This document shows positions 24,457 through 31,726 of a DNA stretch of 64,000 nt, piece after piece. The stretch spans positions 6,451 to 70,450 of the forward strand of contig CAKRRH010000008.1 of assembly GCA_934394855.1 (NCBI GenBank), given 5' to 3'. The position numbers were made by a program, and so were the translations under genes. The stretch's first letter is position 1; the number at the start of each line of letters is the position of its first letter. The notes beneath the pieces are model-generated. The model made no database searches, had not been told where the DNA came from, and saw nothing but the letters and a program-made list of their open reading frames with translations. The stretch comes from an uncultured Eubacteriales bacterium (GTDB lineage: Bacteria; Bacillota; Clostridia; Oscillospirales; Acutalibacteraceae).

Positions 24457-25581
24457 TTACATAAAATAATTCAAAACAAGGCCGCCGGCAATTACCGACG
24501 CAATTTGCCCCGACACATTTACACCGATCGAATGCATCAGCAAAAAGTTTTGCGGATCCTCGTCACGACCCATTTTATGAACGATTCTGCCTGACATCGG
24601 GAATGCCGAAATTCCTGCCGCACCGATCATCGGATTGATTTTATTCTTCAAAAAGAGATTCAGGAATTTTGCGAAAAGTACGCCGCCTGCTGTGTCAAAT
24701 ATGAATGCAAAAAGCCCCAATCCCATAATTATGAGCGTTTCTTTGCGCAAGAATTGTTCTGCCCTCATTTGTGACGCAATTGTAATTCCGAGGACGATCG
24801 TCACGAGGTTTGCGAGTGTATTTTGCGCAGTTTGCGACAATGAATCAAGTCGTCCGCATTCCCGAATCAGGTTGCCGAACATCAAAAATCCGACAAGCGA
24901 CACCGATGACGGCGCAATCAGTCCTGCAATTACCGTTACAACTATCGGGAATAATATTTTTGTGAGCCTTGACACCTGCTTATTTTCATACGGCATTTTA
25001 ATCAACCGTTCCTTTTTAGTTGTCAAAAGCTTGATTACAGGCGGTTGGATTATCGGCACAAGCGCCATATATGAATATGCGGCTACCATTATTGCGCCGA
25101 GATATTGTGAGCCTAATTTTTGTGCAACTACAATAGCAGTCGGTCCGTCAGCCGCACCGATTATTGCGATTGATGCCGCATCATTTATCGGAAAGAACAT
25201 TGATGCTGTACATAGAGTAAAAAATATGCCAAACTGTGCGGCGGCGCCGAATATCATCAGCTTCGGATTTGCAAGCAACGGTCCGAAGTCAATCATTGCG
25301 CCGATTCCGATAAACAATATCAACGGAAACAGCTCGTTTGTGATTCCTGCGTCAAATAATACCGACAATGCGCCTCGCTCGGTTTTTCCGTCTGAAATCA
25401 GCTGGTCCACGGCTCCGGAAAAAGGGATATTGACCAAAATCGCACCGAAGCCTATCGGCAAAAGCAAAGTCGGCTCCATGTCCTTTTTTATTGCAAGATA
25501 AATCAAAACTCCGCCAATCAGCCACATGACTAACTGTTGCCATTGAAAATTTTGCAATAGGTTCTTGTAGATAATCTCCAT
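24457..25581 (-). CDS. Sodium ion-translocating decarboxylase beta subunit
   Basis: 374 residues with about nine helices. The family landmarks GADGPTAIVVAQKL, PIGFGAILVNIP and GAAGISAFPMSGRIVHKMG are present, as in OadB/GcdB/MmdB. The beta subunit couples decarboxylation of a carboxybiotin to outward sodium transport. No biotin carrier or carboxyltransferase gene is adjacent; only an OadG-like peptide follows. AAAGGAG stands before the ATG. It is preceded by a riboswitch-like leader with a terminator (25607-25735). Confidence 0.92.
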   Translation of the reverse strand: MEIIYKNLLQNFQWQQLVMWLIGGVLIYLAIKKDMEPTLLLPIGFGAILVNIPFSGAVDQLISDGKTERGALSVLFDAGITNELFPLILFIGIGAMIDFGPLLANPKLMIFGAAAQFGIFFTLCTASMFFPINDAASIAIIGAADGPTAIVVAQKLGSQYLGAIMVAAYSYMALVPIIQPPVIKLLTTKKERLIKMPYENKQVSRLTKILFPIVVTVIAGLIAPSSVSLVGFLMFGNLIRECGRLDSLSQTAQNTLANLVTIVLGITIASQMRAEQFLRKETLIIMGLGLFAFIFDTAGGVLFAKFLNLFLKNKINPMIGAAGISAFPMSGRIVHKMGRDEDPQNFLLMHSIGVNVSGQIASVIAGGLVLNYFM

Positions 25582-25606
25582 AAAAATCTCCTTTGATCAT
25601 GATAAT

Positions 25607-25644
25607 AAAAAAGACTCTTTACTGCTGTTACACAGTAAAGAGTC
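25607..25644 (-). terminator. Riboswitch-controlled terminator before oadB
   Basis: GACTCTTTACTG and CAGTAAAGAGTC form a perfect 12-bp stem on the minus strand, followed by TTTTTTATT. The upstream arm is also the 3' strand of the aptamer P1 stem (CTCTTT against AAAGAG at 25728-25733), so aptamer and terminator exclude each other. Confidence 0.8.
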
Positions 25645-25735
25645 TCGCTTTTTAATACAACAGCGGGCATAAAAAATGCCGTGATTTGACGCCGATTGTC
25701 ACGATTATTAAACCGTAAGCTACTCCCTCTTTGGA
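25633..25735 (-). ncRNA. yybP-ykoY-like (Mn2+) riboswitch upstream of oadB
   Basis: On the minus strand the leader opens with AAAGAGGGAGTAGC and closes with AGCGAGACTCTTTAC, the two conserved P1-flanking elements of the yybP-ykoY class. Between them is a stem with an internal loop (CGGCGTCAAATCACGG, then CCCGCTGTTGT), the expected P3. The pairing predicts a ligand-on switch, because P1 formation breaks the terminator. The usual targets are Mn2+ exporters, so a sodium-pump subunit is an unusual target. Other ion-sensing classes were considered but match less well from memory. Confidence 0.68.
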
Positions 25736-25750
25736 ATTAAATTTTTAATT

Positions 25751-25779
25751 ATAATAACACATCTACATTAAAAATGCAA
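25751..25779 (-). promoter_or_regulatory. Promoter of the oadB leader
   Basis: TTGCAT (25779-25774), 17-base spacer, TATTAT (25756-25751) on the minus strand, just past the end of the M23 gene and about 15 bases before the riboswitch. Confidence 0.6.
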
Positions 25780-25782
25780 GCA

Positions 25783-26433
25783 TTATTTCAGCAATTTTAC
25801 CGCCGATTTAATCATTTTAGCATCAGCAATCCCTGTTTGCTTAACACCGAGCTTTTTCTGCAACTCTTTCGTCGCAACCTCGGTGCCGCCGCCGAATATG
25901 CCGTTTGCGTCAACGCCCTGCTTAATAATGCCTTTAGCTTGAAGCTGTATTAGAATCAGCTTATATGCAAAAACATAACTGTTATTGTCACCCAAACGCA
26001 AGTCAAATCCCCTCCTTGAAAAATATTCGTTAAAATCAATCTGCGATGACGGACGAACCAATTTTTCGCCATAATTCCACTCGACATTATTTTGCACTTC
26101 GATATGCAAATGAGGTCCTGTGGAATTGCCGCTGCTGCCCATTATACCGACCGTTTGAGCTTGAATCAGCTTATCACCGACAGAAACCGTCGGGCGTTCC
26201 TTCATATGCGCCATAAGTATTGATTTTTTATCCGTTGTATGAATTATCAAATAATTGCCATATCCTTTTTCATCGAATCCAACATATGAAACCACACCGC
26301 CACACGGTGAAACAAGCGTTCGGTCATCGCAAATCCAGTCCTCACCAGTATGAAATCCGGCACGATAGTTGCCGTCTGCTTTGAACGCAAGGGTCATTGT
26401 CGCTTTATCGGTAAACGGCGATCTGTAATTCAT
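25783..26433 (-). CDS. M23 family peptidase with C-terminal helical domain
   Basis: 216 residues. The LytM-type zinc motifs are FHTGEDW (HxxxD) and GPHLHIEV (HxH), about residues 28 and 106. A C-terminal part (about 140-216) with GIFGGGTEVATKELQKKLGVKQTG resembles a peptidoglycan-binding type 1 repeat. Family enzymes cut peptide cross-bridges. There is no signal peptide, so export, phage-like lysis or a non-classical route remains open. The gene follows nhaC after two hairpins. Confidence 0.8.
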   Translation of the reverse strand: MNYRSPFTDKATMTLAFKADGNYRAGFHTGEDWICDDRTLVSPCGGVVSYVGFDEKGYGNYLIIHTTDKKSILMAHMKERPTVSVGDKLIQAQTVGIMGSSGNSTGPHLHIEVQNNVEWNYGEKLVRPSSQIDFNEYFSRRGFDLRLGDNNSYVFAYKLILIQLQAKGIIKQGVDANGIFGGGTEVATKELQKKLGVKQTGIADAKMIKSAVKLLK

Positions 26434-26470
26434 TTAAACCACCTCTCATTATATTATATGCAACGCAAAA

Positions 26471-26493
26471 ACCGCAGTGTTTTAAACTGCGGT
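26471..26493 (-). terminator. Hairpin in the nhaC-M23 gap
   Basis: ACCGCAGT (26471-26478) pairs with ACTGCGGT (26486-26493); on the minus strand TTTTTGCG follows. It is the second of two hairpins and could also act as an attenuator in the M23 leader. Confidence 0.6.
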
Positions 26494-26530
26494 CAAATAA
26501 TAACATAAATTTGAGTTGACATTCAAGGAC

Positions 26531-26559
26531 AAAACCGCCCATTGACAATGAGCGGTTTT
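26531..26559 (-). terminator. Terminator of nhaC
   Basis: AAAACCGC (26531-26538) pairs with GCGGTTTT (26552-26559), about 20 bases after the nhaC stop on the minus strand. Confidence 0.7.
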
Positions 26560-26578
26560 GGTTTAATTGCAATATTTA

Positions 26579-28285
26579 TTATTCTGCTTTGCCCTTTGTT
26601 GCACATTTGATTACAAACAAGGTTCCGACCATGAGCAAAATTCCGATCGGCAAAGTGATGAGCCAATTTCTGATAAATCCCGAAATTATATAGCAGACAA
26701 CCGAAACACCTGCAACGGTGAGCGCATAAGGCAGCTGAGTTGATACATGATTAACATGGTTGCACTGAGCGCCGGCGGATGCCATGATTGTAGTATCTGA
26801 AATCGGTGAGCAATGGTCGCCGCAAACTGCGCCTGCAAGACAAGCTGAAATTCCGATGATAAGGATTTCGCCCTGACCCTGGAACACACTTACAACGATC
26901 GGGATAAGAATACCGAATGTGCCCCATGATGTACCTGTTGCAAAGGAAAGTCCGACAGCAACGAGGAAGATGATAGCCGGCAGGAAGATTGAGAAGCTTT
27001 GAGCCGAGCCTTTCATGATATCCGATACGAACACAGCCGCACCGAGTTTGCTTGTCATGCTGTTAAGCGTCCACGCAAGAGTAAGAATGAGAATCGGCGG
27101 AACCATTGCAATGAAGCCGTTTTTAAGGCTGTCCATTGCCTCGGTAAACTTAACCGTTCTGCGGCAAAGCATATAGATAATTGTGGCGATAAGTGAGATA
27201 AGACCGCCAAATGAAAGTCCGACTGATGCATCAGAATTAGCAAATGCAGATACAAAATCCATATATGTATCGCTTGATGAATCGAAGAATCCGCCCGAAT
27301 AAATCATGCCCAAAACGCAGAAAATGATGAGTCCGATAACCGGTAAAACAAGGTCGATAACCTTTCCGTTTGTGTTGACGGCGGTTTCATTTTCATCAAT
27401 ATTTTTTTCGCCTTCTGTGAACAAATCACCTTTGATTGCATTCAATTCATGTCGTTTCATCGGACCGTAATCAAACTTCATAAGGCTGATTGAAATTATC
27501 ATAACGATTGTGAGAAGCGAATAGAAGTTGTAAGGAATCGCCTGAATAAACAATGATAATCCGTCTTTTCCCTCAACAACACCCGAAACTGCGGCAGCCC
27601 ATGATGAGATCGGAGCAATCATGCAAATCGGTGCTGCGGTTGCGTCAATGAGATATGCGAGCTTTGCACGGGATACATTGTGAGTATCGGAAAGCGGGAG
27701 CATTACCGAACCGACGGTCAGGCAGTTGAAATAGTCGTCGATGAAGATGAGAACTCCGAGTGCGAATGTTGCAAGCTGAGCGCCGACTCTTGTCTTGACG
27801 TGCTTTGTTGCCCATGCGCCAAACGCCGCAGAACCGCCGGATTTATTGACAAGTGCGACCATTGCGCCGAGAAGCACCAAGAAAATCAAAATTCCGACAT
27901 GAGATGAATCGGCAAGCGAACCGATAAGACCATCCTGAACAACGGTTGTGAACGAATCTACAACATTGAAGTTTGAATAGAAAAGTCCGCCGGCAAGAAT
28001 ACCGATAAACAGAGATGAATATACCTCTTTGGTGATGAGCGCAAGTCCGATTGCGATAATCGGCGGAACAAGCGCCATAAATGTTGAATAATACATACTT
28101 TGTGCTTTGACTGTACCGGTTCCGCCGCAGGTTTCGCAAGCAGTAGCAGCACCCTCAAGCGCACCGCTGCCTTCACAGTCCGGGCATTCCATCATATGTG
28201 TGCCGCCGAGTGTAAAGCTCAAAGCAACGATTGCCGCAAGCGCGACAACACAAACAATGATTTTAACGATTGTGCTCTTTTTCAT
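26579..28285 (-). CDS. NhaC family Na+/H+ antiporter-like transporter, probable lysine transporter
   Basis: 568 residues with 12 or more helices; ALVPPIIAIGLALITKEVYSSLFIGILAGG and SWGTFGILIPIV plus GDHCSPISDTTIMAS are typical of NhaC. Between the first helix and the second (about residues 33-60) is an insert with two CxxCxGxG-type motifs (CPDCEGSG and CETCGGTG), as in the DnaJ zinc domain; this is not usual for NhaC. The gene is controlled by a lysine riboswitch (28345-28516), and NhaC-like proteins under such elements have been proposed as lysine transporters. GGAGG lies 6 bases before the ATG. Confidence 0.85.
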   Translation of the reverse strand: MKKSTIVKIIVCVVALAAIVALSFTLGGTHMMECPDCEGSGALEGAATACETCGGTGTVKAQSMYYSTFMALVPPIIAIGLALITKEVYSSLFIGILAGGLFYSNFNVVDSFTTVVQDGLIGSLADSSHVGILIFLVLLGAMVALVNKSGGSAAFGAWATKHVKTRVGAQLATFALGVLIFIDDYFNCLTVGSVMLPLSDTHNVSRAKLAYLIDATAAPICMIAPISSWAAAVSGVVEGKDGLSLFIQAIPYNFYSLLTIVMIISISLMKFDYGPMKRHELNAIKGDLFTEGEKNIDENETAVNTNGKVIDLVLPVIGLIIFCVLGMIYSGGFFDSSSDTYMDFVSAFANSDASVGLSFGGLISLIATIIYMLCRRTVKFTEAMDSLKNGFIAMVPPILILTLAWTLNSMTSKLGAAVFVSDIMKGSAQSFSIFLPAIIFLVAVGLSFATGTSWGTFGILIPIVVSVFQGQGEILIIGISACLAGAVCGDHCSPISDTTIMASAGAQCNHVNHVSTQLPYALTVAGVSVVCYIISGFIRNWLITLPIGILLMVGTLFVIKCATKGKAE

Positions 28286-28316
28286 TGTAAACCTCCATAC
28301 AATATAAAAAATAAAA

Positions 28317-28340
28317 GACTGCGAAAAGCAAATCGCAGTC
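28317..28340 (-). terminator. Terminator of the lysine riboswitch
   Basis: GACTGCGA (28317-28324) pairs with TCGCAGTC (28333-28340); on the minus strand TTTTATTTTTT follows, 30 bases before the nhaC start. This makes the switch a transcription attenuator: lysine binding should stop transcription. Confidence 0.8.
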
Positions 28341-28344
28341 TAAA

Positions 28345-28516
28345 AAAGATCAAATATGCGATAGCTCTCCACGATAAGTGACAGTATGCATGATATTTTC
28401 ATACATACCAACCCTTGAAAACCGAATCATTTTCAAGGATTTCGGCAAAATTTCCTTTCATGCGCACATGAGTCGATGTGTCAGCCGTATTACTGATAAA
28501 TTTTGCGCCTCTACCC
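28345..28516 (-). ncRNA. Lysine riboswitch (L box)
   Basis: Minus-strand leader with the L-box blocks in order: GGGTAGAGGCGCAA, then ATCAGTAA, GGCTGACACATCG, CATGAAAGGAAATTTTGCCGAA, ACTGTCACTTATCGTGG and AGAGCTATCGC. The GTAGAGGCGC opening, the GAAAGG...GCCGAA pair and the closing GGAGAGCTATC correspond to the lysC leader of B. subtilis. It ends at a terminator, so excess lysine should switch off the transporter gene. Confidence 0.87.
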
Positions 28517-28524
28517 TTTTTTAC

Positions 28525-28553
28525 ATTATAATACATCAATACACAAAAATCAA
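28525..28553 (-). promoter_or_regulatory. Promoter of the lysine riboswitch-nhaC unit
   Basis: TTGATT (28553-28548), 17-base spacer, TATAAT (28530-28525) on the minus strand, about 12 bases before the aptamer. Confidence 0.8.
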
Positions 28554-28580
28554 CAATTATTTTACAATTTGTTAAAAATT

Positions 28581-28608
28581 AAAAAGAGCAGGATTTTTGA
28601 TCCTGCTC
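28581..28608 (-). terminator. Terminator of the InlB-repeat protein gene
   Basis: GAGCAGGAT (28586-28594) and ATCCTGCTC (28600-28608) form the stem; TTTTTAATTTTT follows on the minus strand. It lies 14 bases after the stop. Confidence 0.85.
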
Positions 28609-28621
28609 CGTTTTTGTTTAA

Positions 28622-29785
28622 TCAGAATCCCCAGTTGTATGTTGTATATGAGAGGGTCATATCCTCATCATTTTCAACGAATACATTAGCCGAGGTGTTG
28701 TAGGTCATTGCCTTATATGCGTCAGCGGTAATTGTCGAACCGAGCGGCAGGTTTACCGAAAGACTCTCAAGAGGAGTATTTACAACCTGTTTGATACCGG
28801 TCTGCTTGTTGTAGTCGGTCTTGAAGTGGAATTTATATGCCATGAAGCATTTATTCACATCTGTTCTGAGAACCGGGTCGCCCTTAGGCAATACAAATGT
28901 ATGAGTTGCGGCGTCATAGCTTCTTTCGTTGAATTTTGTCGAAACTCTTACTGTATAAACAACAGTACCTGCAATGCCGTGACCGTCGTCTGTGTATGTA
29001 TCTGTGTCCCAATCGTTTGAGCACATCTGGAATTTATAATCTTTACCTGTCTCAAGAACAAGTGTGTCGCCTGTTTTATAAATCTTGCCGTCCTCAAAAC
29101 GAACTGACATTTTCTTAGGAGTAACAATGCCCATCTGGATGCTGTTTTCACTGTCGATATTCGGTTTATCATCAGTCGGTTTTGCTTTCCACTGAGCATA
29201 GAGCGTTGTCACATTTATGTTCTTATCAAATGCAAGGGTGTTTGCGGCAAACGATTGACTTGCAGAATATGAAATGCCGCTGCCGTCTGCCATTGTGTTC
29301 CAACCTACAAATTCATATCCATCACGGGTGAAACCGTTTTCTTTGATAACAACGGTGTCGTTTTTATAATAATGTGCAGGGTCAGTTGTTTCACCTGTCG
29401 CATCATCGGCATTTGCCGAATAAACAAAGGTGTAGAAAGGAGTAACTACGCCGTCAACATGCCATCCGTCACCTTCATATTTAACAACATACCAAACGAT
29501 CGACTGACCATCTTTAAGCTCAACCTTCGGCGCATTGATAATGCGATCGTCAACGCCGTCTTCGTTGTAATATGACTGCATTTTGTTAATTGAACCGGTG
29601 CCGACATGAACATAGTTAGCTTTCGGCTGAGAGCCGACGCCTGACGGAACCGGAAGACCTTCTTTAAGAAGATAGAATTTCGCGGTGGTACCTCTTGACG
29701 GAGCCGCAGCAACAGAAATCGAGCAGGTTACCAAAAGACATACTGCGGTAACAAGTGCTAAAATCACTGATGTAATTCTTTTCAT
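28622..29785 (-). CDS. Secreted InlB B-repeat (Listeria-Bacteroides repeat) protein
   Basis: 387 residues with a clear Sec signal peptide (KRITSVILALVTAVCLLV, cut near AAA). One B-repeat lies at about 120-200 with FTRDGYEFVGWNTMADGSG and NVTTLYAQW. The rest is beta-rich and unrecognised, including a C-terminal part (about 220-387) with many aromatic residues. No anchor, LPXTG or dockerin is seen, so it is probably released or non-covalently bound. It is controlled by a c-di-GMP-I riboswitch, which suggests a role in surface attachment or matrix. Confidence 0.78.
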   Translation of the reverse strand: MKRITSVILALVTAVCLLVTCSISVAAAPSRGTTAKFYLLKEGLPVPSGVGSQPKANYVHVGTGSINKMQSYYNEDGVDDRIINAPKVELKDGQSIVWYVVKYEGDGWHVDGVVTPFYTFVYSANADDATGETTDPAHYYKNDTVVIKENGFTRDGYEFVGWNTMADGSGISYSASQSFAANTLAFDKNINVTTLYAQWKAKPTDDKPNIDSENSIQMGIVTPKKMSVRFEDGKIYKTGDTLVLETGKDYKFQMCSNDWDTDTYTDDGHGIAGTVVYTVRVSTKFNERSYDAATHTFVLPKGDPVLRTDVNKCFMAYKFHFKTDYNKQTGIKQVVNTPLESLSVNLPLGSTITADAYKAMTYNTSANVFVENDEDMTLSYTTYNWGF

Positions 29786-29832
29786 AATATCAACCTCTCA
29801 TGTTATTCTTCAAAAAACAACAGAAAACAAAA

Positions 29833-29887
29833 AAGTTGCACCTTAATAACTCATTGATAAAATCACTGTTTGAGTTAAAGTGCAACA
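29833..29887 (-). terminator. Terminator of the c-di-GMP riboswitch
   Basis: GTTGCAC and GGTGCAAC with inner TAACTCA / TGAGTTA form a long stem on the minus strand, followed by TTTTTTG. It lies right after the aptamer and about 50 bases before the start codon. Confidence 0.8.
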
Positions 29888-29962
29888 AGACAGCCGTGGC
29901 AAATAAAATTGCTGTAGGCTCACTGCTTTGTGTCCTATTGTTTCCAATAGTTTACCAAAATT
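29886..29962 (-). ncRNA. Cyclic di-GMP-I riboswitch (GEMM)
   Basis: Minus-strand leader: GGTAAACTATTGGAAACAAT (GGAAAC tetraloop on P2), then AGGACACAAAGC, AGTGAGCCTACAGC and GCCACGGCTGTC. The AAAC...GGACACAAAGC core and the later GCCTAC...GCCACGG match the GEMM-I consensus, including the GAAA tetraloop and its receptor-like strand. It binds cyclic di-GMP and here leads into a terminator. Confidence 0.85.
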
Positions 29963-29974
29963 TTATTTGTTTAG

Positions 29975-30003
29975 ATTATAACATACAATTTCGTCATTGT
30001 CAA
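29975..30003 (-). promoter_or_regulatory. Consensus promoter of the c-di-GMP riboswitch unit
   Basis: A perfect TTGACA (30003-29998), 17-base spacer and TATAAT (29980-29975) on the minus strand, about 13 bases before the aptamer. Confidence 0.9.
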
Positions 30004-30584
30004 GTCTAAACAGTAATTATTTTCATAAAAGTATATTATTCTCACATAAATTTATTTGTGCATAATAACGAATTATTCGGATATGATTTAGTACATTTTC
30101 CGATGAACAACATAACATAAAATATGGTGCAATTTTGAGAATTTCGTCTGTCGTATAAACTAATATCTATCATGTTTTTTTACCTACAAACAGAAACTAT
30201 AATAAAAGAACCTCGACTACGCATTCTACGAAGCAAGGTTCTCAACTGTGACTGTGCGACGAAATTGCACATAATCAAAGCTTCGTCTCGTTGATGTGGA
30301 TCGATACATTTTACCGCAGTTTTTTTAATTAATTTTTGATGTATTTATTGAAGAAACAAGTTATTTTTTCACTTTGATGCCTATTTCTAAAATGTTATTT
30401 ATTGTTATAATAGCCGCTTTCAATTCCTGCATTATAATTCGTGCCGTAGGCACACCTAACTTATTACCTATTACTTTTTACTTATTACTTCCCAAAAATC
30501 CCTTATCAAACTATATTTGAAGTAAGAGTGAAGAGGTAAGAAGTAATAAGTAAAAATCCTGCTCACTAAAGTGAACAGGATTTT
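30004..30584. other. Gene-free region rich in inverted repeats
   Basis: About 580 bases without a convincing gene. It holds a hairpin AGAACCT/AGGTTCT (30207-30213 with 30236-30242), a GACGAA/TTCGTC pair near 30260-30290, a large inverted repeat at 30475-30556 and a terminator near 30554-30586. The first 150 bases are AT-rich with no visible signal. The density of palindromes suggests remains of small non-autonomous elements. Confidence 0.6.
30475..30556. repeat. Inverted repeat of TTTTTACTTATTACTT
   Basis: A perfect 16-base arm at 30475-30490 and its complement at 30541-30556, 50 bases apart. The left side is preceded by a similar TTATTACCTATTAC and the inner right side carries GAAGTAAGAGTGAAGAGG, so the arms are built from related short units. 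This looks like a small palindromic intergenic element. Confidence 0.65.
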
Positions 30585-30586
30585 TG
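30554..30586 (-). terminator. Terminator of tRNA-Arg
   Basis: AAAAATCCTG and CAGGATTTTT form a 10-bp stem with CTCACT/AGTGA pairing inside; it immediately follows the tRNA CCA on the minus strand. Confidence 0.75.
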
Positions 30587-30661
30587 GCGTTCCCGAGAGG
30601 ATTCGAACCTCCGACCTACCGCTTAGGAGGCGGTCGCTCTATCCAGCTGAGCTACGGAAAC
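30585..30661 (-). tRNA. tRNA-Arg (anticodon CCT)
   Basis: A 77-base cloverleaf on the minus strand: acceptor arms GTTTCCG and CGGGAAC, D-arm GCTCAGCTGGATAGAGC, anticodon stem ACCGC-CTCCTAA-GCGGT carrying CCT, T-arm GGAGGTTCGAATCCTC, discriminator G and an encoded CCA. The anticodon reads AGG codons. Confidence 0.96.
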
Positions 30662-30685
30662 TAATATAGGTAATCGACCTATATA

Positions 30686-30714
30686 ATTATACATTTACCT
30701 GTCTTGTTTGTCAA
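30686..30714 (-). promoter_or_regulatory. Consensus promoter of tRNA-Arg
   Basis: A perfect TTGACA (30714-30709), 17-base spacer and TATAAT (30691-30686) on the minus strand. The short 5' leader contains an 8-bp palindrome, ATATAGGT/ACCTATAT (30664-30684). Confidence 0.9.
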
Positions 30715-30719
30715 GCAAA

Positions 30720-31628
30720 TTAGAGTGTGTTGTCAATATATCTGCACGCATTTACCGCCGCTGTTGCTCCGTCGCCGATCGCAGTCGTCAGCTGATAGAC
30801 GCTCTTTTTGCGGCAGTCGCCCGCAACATAAATGCCGCCTTTTGCGGTACATTCATCATCAACCTCGGCGTGACCCGATTCATCTAACTGAACCAACCCT
30901 GAAAATGCTTCATTTTGCGGTGCCAATCCAATCGATATGAAAACTCCGTTGACAGGAATTTGCGTTTTTCTGCCCGACAGTATATTCAAAACACCGACAT
31001 TACCGACAGCGCTCTCCCCTGTTATTTCATAAACCTCGCTGGTTTTTATTACTGTTATATTATTGATATTACTAAGCTTATCTACCAAAAACTTATCCGC
31101 ACGAAAATCGGCTCGCCGATGAATCAGATAAACCTTTTGGCAAATATCCGACAGATAAATTGCCTCTTGCAATGCCGAATTGCCTCCGCCGACAACCGCT
31201 GTTATCTTATTTGTAAAAAATGTGCCGTCACAAACAGCGCAATATGACACGCCTTTTCCGAGAAAATCATTTTCGCCCGGAACATTCAGCCGTCTGTGAT
31301 CTGCGCCAGTTGCGAAAATCACAGTACGACATTCATATCTGTTATTCTTACAAACAACGGTTTTATTGTCGCCGTTGTCTACAACCGAAACTGCCGCATC
31401 AATCGCATATTCTGCGCCCAGCTTCACGATTTGGTCATGCATCTTCATGCTGAAATCATTTCCGCTGATTTGCTCAAAACCCGGATAATTTTCGACCTTT
31501 GGCGAATATGTTATCTGTCCGCCGAAGGCTCGTTTTTCAATCAACAATACGCTCTTATTTGCCCTGAGCGAATATAGCGCCGCCGTCATCCCCGCAGGGC
31601 CTGCACCGATAATAATTATATCATACAT
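30720..31628 (-). CDS. trxB: Thioredoxin reductase
   Basis: About 302 residues. MYDIIIIGAGPAGMTAALYSLRA is the FAD-binding start, CAVCDG the redox-active CxxC, VVGGGNSALQEA the NADPH-binding site and YVAGDCRKKSVYQLTTAIGDGATAA the C-terminal FAD motif. It reduces thioredoxin with NADPH. The ATG at 31628 has GGGGAG 10 bases upstream; the GTG at 31637 touches that site. It is separated from the ABC operon upstream by a terminator at 31681-31710. Confidence 0.94.
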   Translation of the reverse strand: MYDIIIIGAGPAGMTAALYSLRANKSVLLIEKRAFGGQITYSPKVENYPGFEQISGNDFSMKMHDQIVKLGAEYAIDAAVSVVDNGDNKTVVCKNNRYECRTVIFATGADHRRLNVPGENDFLGKGVSYCAVCDGTFFTNKITAVVGGGNSALQEAIYLSDICQKVYLIHRRADFRADKFLVDKLSNINNITVIKTSEVYEITGESAVGNVGVLNILSGRKTQIPVNGVFISIGLAPQNEAFSGLVQLDESGHAEVDDECTAKGGIYVAGDCRKKSVYQLTTAIGDGATAAVNACRYIDNTL

Positions 31629-31680
31629 AAACTTCACACTCCCCTTTTATCATGTCCGAAAGTGAAGAAATATAACAAAA

Positions 31681-31710
31681 AACCGCCGACAGATTTCTCT
31701 ATCGACGGTA
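31681..31710 (-). terminator. Terminator of the seven-gene ABC operon
   Basis: ACCGtCGAtAG pairs with CTgTCGgCGGT with two mismatches, and TTTTTTG follows on the minus strand. It lies 16 bases after the last permease stop. Confidence 0.65.
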
Positions 31711-31726
31711 AATTGTAATATTCAGT

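Noticed and set aside
24635..25501. 288-residue plus-strand frame
   Set aside because: It is the exact antisense of the OadB gene; the protein is low-complexity (Ile, Ser, Asn) and has no SD.
30460..30560. CRISPR array from repeated TTACTTATTAC units
   Set aside because: The units are too short, in both orientations and unevenly spaced, with no leader and no cas genes.
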